This document shows positions 1 through 6,407 of a DNA stretch of 10,839 nt, piece after piece; the stretch's first letter is position 1, and each line of letters begins with the position of its first letter. The DNA is from Candidatus Lloydbacteria bacterium RIFCSPLOWO2_02_FULL_54_12 (lineage in GTDB: Bacteria > Patescibacteriota > Minisyncoccia > Phycocordibacterales > UBA6899). Under the pieces are notes generated by a model, which did no database searches, was not told where the DNA came from, and was given only the letters and a program-made list of their open reading frames with translations. The position numbers and the translations under genes were made by a program. The DNA lies in contig MHLS01000066.1 in assembly GCA_001819095.1 (NCBI GenBank), positions 10,260 through 21,098 of the forward strand, given 5' to 3'.

Positions 1-1
1 A

Positions 2-535
2 CTTGAGGCAGGGTGGAGGGAGGCGTGTCGACTGCTGGGGATACCGGAACCGCGGGAGATCGAAAAAAGGTATCTCGTTAAACCGGTCGACTTCACCGCG
101 CTCGGCATTCCCCACCGGACGATCGACGTCACACAGCACTATCTTGCTCTCCCTAGACACAATGACGAGACAAATCGAGTGCGTTCGTGGGGAGAAGACG
201 GGCATGCGACGTACACTTTCACAAGGAAACGCATGATCACGCCCGGGGAAATGGAAGAGATCGAAGAGCATATCTCCGAGACGGCGTTCGCCCAGTTCAC
301 GAAGTATCAGGATCAAACGACGGTCGCCATCACAAAGCGCCGCACCTGCTTTGTCTACAAGGACCAGTACTTCATGTATGACGAATTTCTTTCGGGTCGT
401 CCCGGACTCACCGTGCTTGAGATCGAGATCGCGAGTCAAAAAAGCACCGTCCTGCTTCCGCCGTTCGTCACTGTGCTTGAGGACGTCACTTTCGACCGTG
501 AGTATTCGAGTAGAGCGATAGCAGAGATCACATGA
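2..535 (+). CDS. AAA-type NTPase/CYTH fusion protein, C-terminal part (5' end outside window)
   Basis: The reading frame is open from the left edge to TGA at 533-535, giving 177 residues with no start in view. Residues 19-26 read EIEKRYLV, the CYTH signature ExExK with Arg for the last Lys. QHYL (45-48), an RVR pair, YTFTRKR and a later TCFVYKDQYFMYDEF follow in the order expected for the CYTH tunnel. The CYTH family binds triphosphates and metal ions; members are adenylate cyclases, thiamine triphosphatases or inorganic triphosphatases. The stretch before it (WREACRLLGIPEPR) matches what I remember of the linker in AAA_28-CYTH fusions, so an N-terminal P-loop domain probably lies upstream. 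That domain is not visible here, and the actual substrate cannot be told. An ATG at 179 would cut the CYTH domain and is not a credible start. Confidence 0.85.
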   Translation, partial: LEAGWREACRLLGIPEPREIEKRYLVKPVDFTALGIPHRTIDVTQHYLALPRHNDETNRVRSWGEDGHATYTFTRKRMITPGEMEEIEEHISETAFAQFTKYQDQTTVAITKRRTCFVYKDQYFMYDEFLSGRPGLTVLEIEIASQKSTVLLPPFVTVLEDVTFDREYSSRAIAEIT

Positions 536-544
536 TGCCGACCT

Positions 545-570
545 ATCCGCCTTCGAGCGGATTTTTTGTT
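545..570 (+). terminator. Rho-independent terminator after the CYTH gene
   Basis: ATCCGC (545-550) pairs with GCGGAT (557-562) around a 6-base loop, followed by a T-run at 562-567 and TT at 569-570. It starts 10 bases after the stop codon. Its T-run merges into the -10 region of the next gene. Confidence 0.8.
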
Positions 571-575
571 ATACT
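567..575 (+). promoter_or_regulatory. Extended -10 promoter of the 587 gene
   Basis: TGT-TATACT is an extended -10 box. No -35 is recognisable because the region is occupied by the upstream terminator stem. Only 11 bases separate the box from the ATG at 587, so the transcript would have a leader of a few bases at most. Confidence 0.6.
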
Positions 576-586
576 AAGCTGAAATC

Positions 587-919
587 ATGCACAAATTCCT
601 TTCCGTTGCCTTCAATATCGTACCTATCGTCGTCATGGTCGGGTGTATTCCGCTTGTTACGAACGACTTTGTGCTCGCCGGTATCTATGGGCTTGTGAGC
701 GTCGTTGCGCTCGCATATCGGCGTCAGCGCGGAGACCTTACGGTGTTCGTATTCGGTTTTTTTGCGATGACGGTTTCCGAGTATTTCTTCATCGCGACCG
801 GTGTCGAGACGTTTAATCGCGTGAGTTTTCTCGGTGTGATGCCGCTCTGGCTTCCGTTTCTCTGGGCGTACGGTTTTGTCGCAATGAAGCGCGCGGTGGT
901 GATCCTTGGGATCGAATAA
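587..919 (+). CDS. Small multi-pass membrane protein, function unknown
   Basis: This 110-residue protein has about four hydrophobic spans near residues 5-23, 28-45, 50-70 and 82-101. Short charged turns (RRQRGD at 45-50, KR at 101-102) fit a polytopic inner-membrane protein. The segment EYFFIATGVETFNRVSFLG followed by MPLWLPFLWAYGF is distinctive and looks conserved in style (aromatics and Pro in a membrane helix), but I do not recognise the family. There is no signal for an enzyme active site. It has its own extended -10 promoter and no Shine-Dalgarno site. Its TAA stop at 917-919 lies inside the left end of the repeat element that starts at 916. It appears to be a single-gene transcript. 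Codon composition matches its neighbours, and the ORF is followed by a terminator-like hairpin, which supports it being real. Confidence 0.65.
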   Translation: MHKFLSVAFNIVPIVVMVGCIPLVTNDFVLAGIYGLVSVVALAYRRQRGDLTVFVFGFFAMTVSEYFFIATGVETFNRVSFLGVMPLWLPFLWAYGFVAMKRAVVILGIE

Positions 920-984
920 ACTTGTCCGCTCGTCCAATCCCCGCGGCAAAGACCACGGGGTATTTTTGGGCGCTCCCAATAAAA
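916..984. repeat. Repeat element A: CCCCG/CGGGG hairpin with conserved flanks, terminator-like
   Basis: The element starts ATAAACTTGTCCG, continues CGTCCAATCC, then a stem (939-946 with 953-960, one mismatch) around CAAAGA, then TATTTTT and CGCTCCCAATAAAA (971-984). The left part recurs at 7276-7324 and the right part at 7484-7497. On the plus strand the stem plus T-run would work as the terminator of the 587-919 gene. Confidence 0.8.
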
Positions 985-999
985 TCGGAAGCACACGAA

Positions 1000-1053
1000 A
1001 AAGTACAAGGTCGGACCTTAAGATTCAATTCCCAAGGTCCGACCTTGTACTTT
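1000..1053. repeat. Palindromic repeat R1 (20-bp perfect hairpin)
   Basis: The left arm 1000-1019 is the exact reverse complement of 1034-1053, with a 14-base loop. The arms contain AAGGTCGGACCTT and AAGGTCCGACCTT. The same element recurs at 4650-4702 (R2) and 6408-6464 (R3). R1 lies between two convergent genes and could stop transcription from either side. Confidence 0.92.
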
Positions 1054-1081
1054 CAGGACCGAAGGTTTGGTCGGGCATTTC

Positions 1082-2116
1082 CTAAAGTATTGGTTCGAAG
1101 AAACGCAGGAGGAGTGCAAAAATCCGGTCATGCCAGCGCGGCGTATGCTCCTTGGTGTCGTAGAGGAAAGCATTCTTTTTCCAGCCCTCGATGATCCTGC
1201 CCAAGTCGCGCACCATTTGAGGGTCGTCGAAAAAGACCCCCGACTCGACGTTCCAATCAAAGGATTGGGCATCAATATTCTGTGAACCAACGGTGCCCCT
1301 TTCGTTGTCGACCAGCATCGCTTTTGCGTGGTTCATTTCTCCGGCAAGATAGCACTTTGCTCCGAGCTTAGTGAACAGGTCGAAGTAATAGTGATTGATC
1401 CGGTCGACCGTTTTGTAGTCGGTCTCCCGTGGCACGATGACCTCAATCGCAACTCCGCGCACGATCGCGCGATGGACGGCGGCGATCAGCCAGTGGTGGG
1501 GCATGAAATATGGCGTAACGAGGGTGACCGATCTTGCGGCGTTATCGATATGCTCTGTGTAGTGCCGCTTCAGCGCAAAGCGTTTACCTGCCAAACCGTG
1601 TTCGATGAACCACAGCCGCGCTTTCCCAAACAAGCGGGGTTTGTTGCGGCCTTTGAGTGCGGGGTTCTTCCCGCCGCAGAGACGATAGACACGTGCGAAC
1701 GAGTGGAGGATGGGTCGTACCACCTTCTTGCCGGTGATGCGTATCTGGAGATCGGACCATCGCACCGAATAGTTCGAGATATTCACACCGCCCAAGAACG
1801 CCGTCGTCTCGTCGACGATAAGTATCTTGCGATGTGTACGGCGGAACCAATAACTGAAAAAAAGCACTTCCGCGCCGGCGTTCTTCAGTCGGTCGACCAG
1901 TATCGGTGTGAAACCGAAACTGCCGAAGGCGTCGAGAATGACGACGACGCGGACACCTTCGCGTGCTTTGCGTTCCAGCTCGGAAAGGAAGTTGTATCCC
2001 GCCGTGTCGTGGTGGAAGGTATACATCTCAAGGTAAATGCTTTCGCGCGCGGTGCCGATCGCCGCGAGCATTGCCCCCCAAGCCTTTGTCGATGTGGTAA
2101 AGAATCGATAGCGCAT
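1082..2116 (-). CDS. Cardiolipin synthase / phospholipase D-type phosphatidyltransferase
   Basis: The 344-residue product carries two HKD motifs: HRKILIVD (H95, K97, D102), followed by the family's GGVNIS, and HAKAMLVD (H263, K265, D270), followed by GSQNID. In this family the two HKD halves form one active site through a phospho-histidine intermediate, and the bacterial role is usually joining phosphatidyl groups to make cardiolipin at the membrane. There are no N-terminal transmembrane helices as in ClsA, so the layout is closer to ClsB/ClsC. The C-terminal tail (RIFALLLRFFEPIL) may touch the membrane. The frame is open up to 2260, but I place the start at ATG 2116. Family similarity begins there, the extra 48 residues look non-coding, and a promoter falls inside them. 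Substrate choice (cardiolipin versus another phosphodiester) is inferred. Confidence 0.9.
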   Translation of the reverse strand: MRYRFFTTSTKAWGAMLAAIGTARESIYLEMYTFHHDTAGYNFLSELERKAREGVRVVVILDAFGSFGFTPILVDRLKNAGAEVLFFSYWFRRTHRKILIVDETTAFLGGVNISNYSVRWSDLQIRITGKKVVRPILHSFARVYRLCGGKNPALKGRNKPRLFGKARLWFIEHGLAGKRFALKRHYTEHIDNAARSVTLVTPYFMPHHWLIAAVHRAIVRGVAIEVIVPRETDYKTVDRINHYYFDLFTKLGAKCYLAGEMNHAKAMLVDNERGTVGSQNIDAQSFDWNVESGVFFDDPQMVRDLGRIIEGWKKNAFLYDTKEHTPRWHDRIFALLLRFFEPIL

Positions 2117-2134
2117 AACGAGTGACGTGGAGCC

Positions 2135-2170
2135 ATTATCGCATAAAAGCGATGAGGTGCATCGTGTCAA
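2135..2170 (-). promoter_or_regulatory. Promoter of the PLD-family gene
   Basis: On the minus strand TTGACA (2170-2165) is followed at 16-17 bases by TTTTAT/TTTATG. A second possible -10, GATAAT with TG before it, lies at 2140-2135, 18 bases from the ATG. The spacer contains the inverted repeat CGATG-CACCT-CATCG, which could be an operator. Confidence 0.55.
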
Positions 2171-2193
2171 AAAACCGAGATTTTCGGCGTATT

Positions 2194-2221
2194 TTGAGAT
2201 TTTGCCGACAGTTGTTATACT
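2194..2221 (+). promoter_or_regulatory. Candidate promoter of the cupredoxin gene
   Basis: TTGAGA (2194-2199), 16 bases, then TATACT (2216-2221) with an extended TGT. It lies 76 bases before the ATG at 2298. A weaker TAATAA at 2286-2291 sits six bases before the ATG, the same spacing as two other genes here, and is an alternative. Confidence 0.5.
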
Positions 2222-2297
2222 AGACGTCATTACCAGAAGAGTAACGTTTTCACGCGTCACGCTTCGAGATGGGCGTGTCGCGGTCTAATAAAATCAT

Positions 2298-2774
2298 ATG
2301 CAAACAAAGAACATCGTGCTTGTGGTCGGCGTTCTCGCACTGCTTGGTGCGTCCGCCTTACTTTTTACTGGTGAAAAGAAAGATACGACGACGGGAGACG
2401 CTCCGATGGCACCGGTCGACTCGGCGATGCCGGTTATGGGAGGAAATGCACCCGAAATGATGGTCGATGAGAATCCTGACGCGCCCGCGGTCGACGAGTA
2501 CACCATGACGGCGTATTACGACGAGAAAGGGAAGTGGTTCTCACTGAAGGAAATAGCCGCAAAAAAGGGCGACACGATACGGCTCTCCATCACGAACACC
2601 AAGGGTATGCACAACTTCACGCTTGACGAGTACGGCATCAAGAAAGAACTTCCGCTCAATGAGGTCGTGGTTGTGGAGTTTGTCGCCGACAAAGCCGGCG
2701 AATTCGTGTATTACTGTGCAATGCCCGGCCACAAAGCCGGTGGGCAGTGGGGGACACTGCGCGTGGTCGAATAG
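2298..2774 (+). CDS. Membrane-anchored cupredoxin (blue copper protein) with Gln at the axial position
   Basis: This 158-residue protein has one N-terminal hydrophobic span (about residues 5-23) with no lipobox Cys, so it is probably an uncleaved anchor with the domain outside the membrane. A flexible Pro/Met/Asp/Ala-rich linker (about 30-67) leads to a cupredoxin fold at about 68-158. The likely copper ligands are H105 (in MHNFTLD), C140 and H145 (in CAMPGHKAGGQWGTL). The fourth position, usually Met ten residues after the Cys, is Gln150, as in stellacyanin-like sites. The protein probably carries single electrons or binds copper. No oxidase or partner gene is in view, so the partner is unknown. 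It is transcribed alone and divergently from the PLD gene. ATG 2298 is chosen because it gives the complete anchor. Confidence 0.88.
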   Translation: MQTKNIVLVVGVLALLGASALLFTGEKKDTTTGDAPMAPVDSAMPVMGGNAPEMMVDENPDAPAVDEYTMTAYYDEKGKWFSLKEIAAKKGDTIRLSITNTKGMHNFTLDEYGIKKELPLNEVVVVEFVADKAGEFVYYCAMPGHKAGGQWGTLRVVE

Positions 2775-2793
2775 CCCATTCGGAAAATTTGGA

Positions 2794-2826
2794 GCAAAAA
2801 AATCGTCCCGCACTGCGGGACGATTT
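2794..2826 (-). terminator. Strong hairpin terminator between convergent genes
   Basis: The perfect 12-bp stem AAATCGTCCCGC / GCGGGACGATTT (2800-2811 and 2815-2826) has loop ACT. On the minus strand it is followed by seven T (complement of the A-run 2796-2802), so it terminates the SbmA-like gene just past its TAG. It may also serve the cupredoxin gene, though the plus-strand T-run is short. Confidence 0.88.
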
Positions 2827-2827
2827 G

Positions 2828-3814
2828 CTATGACGAAGCCGGCTGATGCCGGTCGAGGTTTGCCTCGAACTCGTGGAGACGCTGCCAGATACTCCGCAGT
2901 TCGTTGACGGTCGGCCAGTTGTCGATGAACATCGAGAAACTGCCGTGGACCTTGTCGAATGCGTTCGAGACCTGGATAAGCACACCGAGCGTGATCGCTC
3001 CCGTCGGGAGAAAGAGATTCGGCCCGACGATGATGAAAGGCACGAGCACCATGATCTGTCCGTACAAGTTCGACCACAGGTCGAAGTAGCCGTAATGCAG
3101 GAACAGGCGGTGATAGTTGAAGCGAATTCCCGTGAACAGTTCAAAGAGCGTGGGGAGGGACGCGTGGTTTTCCTTGTCATCTTCCCCGTATACCAGCTCT
3201 TTGCGAAAACGCGCTTCGACGCGCTGATTGTTGTATTCAAGGCCCTTCAACTTCACTCCGACGAACCATGAAATGACCATTCCGCCGATGCTCGTGCATA
3301 AGGCGACCCATACCAAGCCTCCTTCGACCGCGCCAAAATAGGGAAGCGTCACGCCTTTGGAAAGCCCCCAGAGCACGGGAAGAAACGCGATCAACACCAT
3401 GATCGCTCGCACCACCTGCAGGCCGAGCGACTCGAGGATCTTGGCAAAACGCGCCGCGTCTTCTTGGATACGCTGACTCGCACCTTCGATCTCACTGTGT
3501 ACGTTTTTCCAGCGAGGGAGGTAATCGTAGGTCATGGCTTCCCGCCAACGAAATGCGTAGAGGCGCGTGAAATATGAGGTGAGCATGGCGAGAAAGACGT
3601 AGGGGATCGCAATGTAGAAGAATTTCCACATCTCCGCCCAAAAGTCGTTGACGCCGTACTTCCCGATATTGCCCATGATGTCGTAAAATCTCCCGTACCA
3701 ATTGTTGAACATGACCGACATCTGCACTTGCGCGTAGAGCGAACAAAGCAAGAATAATCCGCCGCCGTAGGCCCACAGCGCCCACTTCTTGCTCCAAAAG
3801 TATGCTTTGATCAT
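2828..3814 (-). CDS. SbmA/BacA-like inner-membrane peptide transporter
   Basis: The 328-residue product has hydrophobic spans near residues 12-34, 63-83, 132-152, 166-188 and 250-282. The family hallmark lies after the second span: FRWREAMTYDYLPRW (88-102), then IEGASQRIQED (109-119) and RFAKILESLG. SbmA/BacA proteins import peptides and peptide-like antibiotics across the inner membrane, driven by the proton gradient. The related membrane domain also occurs fused to an ABC ATPase, but no ATPase domain follows here. The length is shorter than SbmA (about 400 residues), mainly because the N-terminus is brief. The frame runs to 3997, but that would overlap the promoter of the divergent ABC gene. 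ATG 3814 begins at the first family-like residues, and a GGGGGAG lies just upstream, unusually close to the start. The substrate is unknown. Confidence 0.85.
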   Translation of the reverse strand: MIKAYFWSKKWALWAYGGGLFLLCSLYAQVQMSVMFNNWYGRFYDIMGNIGKYGVNDFWAEMWKFFYIAIPYVFLAMLTSYFTRLYAFRWREAMTYDYLPRWKNVHSEIEGASQRIQEDAARFAKILESLGLQVVRAIMVLIAFLPVLWGLSKGVTLPYFGAVEGGLVWVALCTSIGGMVISWFVGVKLKGLEYNNQRVEARFRKELVYGEDDKENHASLPTLFELFTGIRFNYHRLFLHYGYFDLWSNLYGQIMVLVPFIIVGPNLFLPTGAITLGVLIQVSNAFDKVHGSFSMFIDNWPTVNELRSIWQRLHEFEANLDRHQPASS

Positions 3815-3843
3815 GACTCCCCCGAGAAATTTCAATGAGCCGC

Positions 3844-3895
3844 CACTGTCTCGCACCTTACAGGAAAAAAGGTCTTTTCGGCAACGGAGACAGTG
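3844..3895 (-). promoter_or_regulatory. Nested inverted repeats in the divergent intergenic region
   Basis: CACTGTCTC (3844-3852) is the exact complement of GAGACAGTG (3887-3895), enclosing a second repeat ACCTT (3855-3859) / AAGGT (3869-3873). The right arm sits where the -35 of the ABC operon would be. On the minus strand the pair would fold in the leader 29 bases before the SbmA-like ATG. It could be an operator shared by both genes or a structured leader; I cannot tell which. Confidence 0.5.
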
Positions 3896-3908
3896 TCCAA
3901 AGAGTATG

Positions 3909-3917
3909 TGATAGAAT
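3909..3917 (+). promoter_or_regulatory. Extended -10 promoter of the ABC exporter operon
   Basis: TGA-TAGAAT is an extended -10 box with only six bases between it and the ATG at 3924. There is no clear -35. The predicted transcription start coincides with the start codon, pointing to a leaderless mRNA. Confidence 0.6.
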
Positions 3918-3923
3918 GTGAGC

Positions 3924-4670
3924 ATGCTGAACATAAGGAATTTGACCAAAAAATTCGGCAACAAGGTCGCTGTTGACGGCGTATCGTTCGCCATCAAGCC
4001 GAAAGAGATCTACGCCCTGATCGGCCCGAACAGCTCGGGGAAAACAACGATCGTAAAGTCGATCGCAGGAATTCTCCGCCCCAACGGGGGTGTGATCGAG
4101 GTCGGCGGCGATAACGTGGTTGAAAAACCAATGGCAACAAAGGCGCGGATCGGATATATTCCCGATGAACCGACCGTTTGGAGCGGGATGACTGGGGAGG
4201 AGTTCCTGCACTTCTCCGGAGCGCTCTACGGACTCGATCCGACACTTCGCACCGGACGCATCGCGGAATTACTGCCGGTCTTTGCACTTGCCGGTCTTGA
4301 GAAGGAATATTTCGAGAGTTACTCGCGCGGGAACAAACAGAAGTTCAGCATTCTCGCCGCGCTCTTGCATGAGCCGAAATTGCTTTTAATCGACGAGCCG
4401 ATCGTGGGACTTGACCCCGAAAGCGCCGAGATGGCGCGTAAGCAGTTCACCGAATTCGCCGCAAAAGGCGGAGCGGTACTCTTGGTGACACACACGCTTC
4501 CCGTTGCGGAGGCGATTGCGACCTCGATCGGCCTCTTGAAGAACGGCAAATTACTCTCAACGGGGACGCTTTCCGAACTTCGCACGAAGGCCGGGTGCGG
4601 ACGCGATGCTACACTCGAGGAAGTTTATGCAACATTGACCCCAAACTTGAAATACAAGGTCGAACCTTAA
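3924..4670 (+). CDS. ABC transporter ATP-binding subunit (ABC-2 exporter type)
   Basis: This 248-residue ATPase shows all expected motifs in order: Walker A GPNSSGKTT (34-42, with Ser-Ser where Gly-Ala is usual), IGYIPDEP at the Q-loop position (Asp at 81, common in ABC-2 ATPases), signature SRGNKQK (134-140), Walker B LLLIDEP (153-159, catalytic E158), D-loop GLDP and switch His190 in VTHTL. It powers the permease encoded 41 bases downstream. A GTG at 3918 is in frame, but ATG 3924 fits the family N-terminus and lies six bases after the -10 box. The last residues (KYKVEP) and the TAA are encoded by the left arm of repeat R2, so the original C-terminus was probably altered by that element. 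The transported substrate is not evident. Confidence 0.93.
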   Translation: MLNIRNLTKKFGNKVAVDGVSFAIKPKEIYALIGPNSSGKTTIVKSIAGILRPNGGVIEVGGDNVVEKPMATKARIGYIPDEPTVWSGMTGEEFLHFSGALYGLDPTLRTGRIAELLPVFALAGLEKEYFESYSRGNKQKFSILAALLHEPKLLLIDEPIVGLDPESAEMARKQFTEFAAKGGAVLLVTHTLPVAEAIATSIGLLKNGKLLSTGTLSELRTKAGCGRDATLEEVYATLTPNLKYKVEP

Positions 4671-4702
4671 GAATTGATTCCCCAAGGTTCGACCTTGTAT
4701 TT
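4650..4702. repeat. Palindromic repeat R2 (19-20-bp hairpin), inside the ABC operon
   Basis: The left arm 4650-4668 pairs exactly with 4684-4702 around a 15-base loop. Compared with R1 and R3 one base pair differs on both arms (GGACC to GAACC, and GGTCC to GGTTC), so pairing is kept. It contains the stop codon of the ATPase gene and ends 9 bases before the permease ATG. It could attenuate or stabilise the message between the two genes. Confidence 0.92.
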
Positions 4703-4711
4703 CCACAGATC

Positions 4712-6379
4712 ATGTACCTTATAATCCTTCACTACGCCACGCAAAGCATTCGGCGATTTTTTGAAAAGAATCGCACGGCAAAGGTCGTCACCTTGCTGGG
4801 ATTCTTCGCCGCATTCGCTTTTCTTGTCACCGTCGTCTATTTCGGTTTTCGCACCGGATTCCGGCATATCGCAAAGGACATCTTTTTCGGTGATGCGCTC
4901 TTTCTCTATATTGTCGAGCTTTTTCTCTTGGTCTCCTTCGTCCTCGTCGTTGCAAGCGCCCTCATCAGCGGCATGGCGACGCTTTTTCGCGGAGAAGGCG
5001 ACACTCTCCTCCTCGCATCGCCGCGCCACACCACAAAACCCCTCTTGGTATTCTCGCGGATGTTCCTCTCTTCGCTCTGGCCTTTTCTCGCAGTCATTCT
5101 CCCTGCGCTCTTTGCCGTTACGCACGTGTACGGGTTGGCGCTCTTTGGGTTTCTCCTCGCGCTCTTTTCGGTCGTGCTCCTCATCGCGCTCGGTGTGGTC
5201 GCGGCGATGGCGCTCCTTCTCGTTGTTGCGTGGTTCCTCTATTTTGTCGGCGGAAGGAACGCGTCATTCGCGACGCCGCAAAATCTCACCGCACTCGTCG
5301 CTCTCCTTTTTCTCGGGAAGCTCGCGTTCGTTTGGGAAAGGGTGACCACCATCGACCTCGTCCGTTTTTTTCAGGCACGCTCGGTCGACGTCACCGTACC
5401 CGATCTTTCGCCGATCATCGACCAGTTCCACATCCTCCCGACGCATTTTTCCGCGATGACCATCTATCTCGCACGGACCGGTGACGTTACGACCGCGCTT
5501 TTCTACGCGCTCTATTTTTTCCTGTTCTTGTCGATATCCGCATACGGACTCTTCCTGTTGGGGAGACATCACCTCGTACTCTGGGAACTTTTTCAGGAAC
5601 ATACGAGCGGAAGCCGACAATTCTTCTCCGTGCCGGCCTTCGGCGCTTCGCTCCTTCGTCGTGCCAAGACCGGAGGAGAAGCGATATTCGGAAAAGAGGT
5701 CGTGGCGTTTCTCCGCAACTCGCGCGGCCTCCTGTGGTTCGGGTTCATCACCCTGATATGGCTTATGCAGACCGGAGCCGGCAAGATCGTCTCACGCGGC
5801 CTGGGGGCCGAGCGCGTGACAGCGGATGTGCTCCCCGCCTTCGTCGGCGTGTTCCAGTTCGCCGTTATCATGTATTTCGTGAGCATGTTCGTACTCCGGT
5901 TCGCCTTTCCGTCGTTCTCCTCGGAGCGAAGGACGGCGTGGCTTATCGCCGCGGCACCGGTCGATCTTGGCACGGTGTTCACCTCGAAGTTGCGTTTTTT
6001 TGTGACACTTTTTTCGTTACTCGCGGTCTTCTTTGCGCTTATCAATATTCTGACAACCCCTCTTCCTTTGTCGCTTGTGGTGACCCTGTTGTTGACGCTT
6101 GTCCTTGCCACACTTTTTCTTACGACCTACGGACTCTCTTTGGGCGCCATATTCCCGAACTTTGAAAGCGACGATCCGGAAGTACTTTCGACGACGATGC
6201 CGGGACTCGGGTTCATCTTCGGTGCGCTTTCCTATGGTGCGCTCGGAGCATATGCATTAGGAGAGATGTTGCGGGACGGGAACTCCCCGCCGCTCTTCCT
6301 GTTTTCCGCACTTTCCTTAGTTGCTACGGTCTACCTCACGCGCCTTGCCCGCCGAAGACTGGTCTCGATGGAGTTTTGA
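4712..6379 (+). CDS. ABC-2-type exporter permease
   Basis: This is a 555-residue, very hydrophobic protein with about 12 or more spans in two similar halves. After the first spans (about 25-46 and 62-92) comes RGEGDTLLLASPRHTTKPLL (93-112), the cytoplasmic segment typical of large ABC-2 permeases. The second half begins with KEVVAFLRNSR (328-338), an amphipathic elbow helix, and contains FPSFSSERRTAWLIAAAP (399-416), the equivalent segment. This arrangement resembles the putative ABC exporter family PF16949, by memory. It pairs with the ATPase upstream to form a two-gene exporter. The frame is open from 4595, but those 39 extra codons read through repeat R2 and the ATPase end; ATG 4712 is the sensible start. 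There is no strong Shine-Dalgarno site, so translation may depend on coupling or on the R2 structure. The substrate is unknown. Confidence 0.87.
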   Translation: MYLIILHYATQSIRRFFEKNRTAKVVTLLGFFAAFAFLVTVVYFGFRTGFRHIAKDIFFGDALFLYIVELFLLVSFVLVVASALISGMATLFRGEGDTLLLASPRHTTKPLLVFSRMFLSSLWPFLAVILPALFAVTHVYGLALFGFLLALFSVVLLIALGVVAAMALLLVVAWFLYFVGGRNASFATPQNLTALVALLFLGKLAFVWERVTTIDLVRFFQARSVDVTVPDLSPIIDQFHILPTHFSAMTIYLARTGDVTTALFYALYFFLFLSISAYGLFLLGRHHLVLWELFQEHTSGSRQFFSVPAFGASLLRRAKTGGEAIFGKEVVAFLRNSRGLLWFGFITLIWLMQTGAGKIVSRGLGAERVTADVLPAFVGVFQFAVIMYFVSMFVLRFAFPSFSSERRTAWLIAAAPVDLGTVFTSKLRFFVTLFSLLAVFFALINILTTPLPLSLVVTLLLTLVLATLFLTTYGLSLGAIFPNFESDDPEVLSTTMPGLGFIFGALSYGALGAYALGEMLRDGNSPPLFLFSALSLVATVYLTRLARRRLVSMEF

Positions 6380-6407
6380 GTGATAAGTGCAGGGTGGGGT
6401 CTCTTCA

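Noticed and set aside
1328..2125. 265-codon plus-strand open frame opposite the PLD-family gene
   Set aside because: It is fully antisense to a gene with two intact HKD motifs, its translation has no recognisable domain, and it has no promoter or ribosome site; it arises from high GC at third positions.
84..2420. Frequent GGTCGAC/CCGGTCGAC palindromes as binding sites
   Set aside because: Most lie inside genes and follow from common Pro-Val-Asp or Val-Asp codons; no spacing or strand pattern is seen.
3815..3997. N-terminal extension of the SbmA-like protein by 61 residues
   Set aside because: It would overlap the start and promoter of the divergent ABC gene and has no family similarity; the Cys-rich translation looks non-coding.
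4595..4711. N-terminal extension of the ABC permease by 39 codons
   Set aside because: It reads through repeat R2 and the end of the ATPase gene; the membrane protein begins naturally at ATG 4712.
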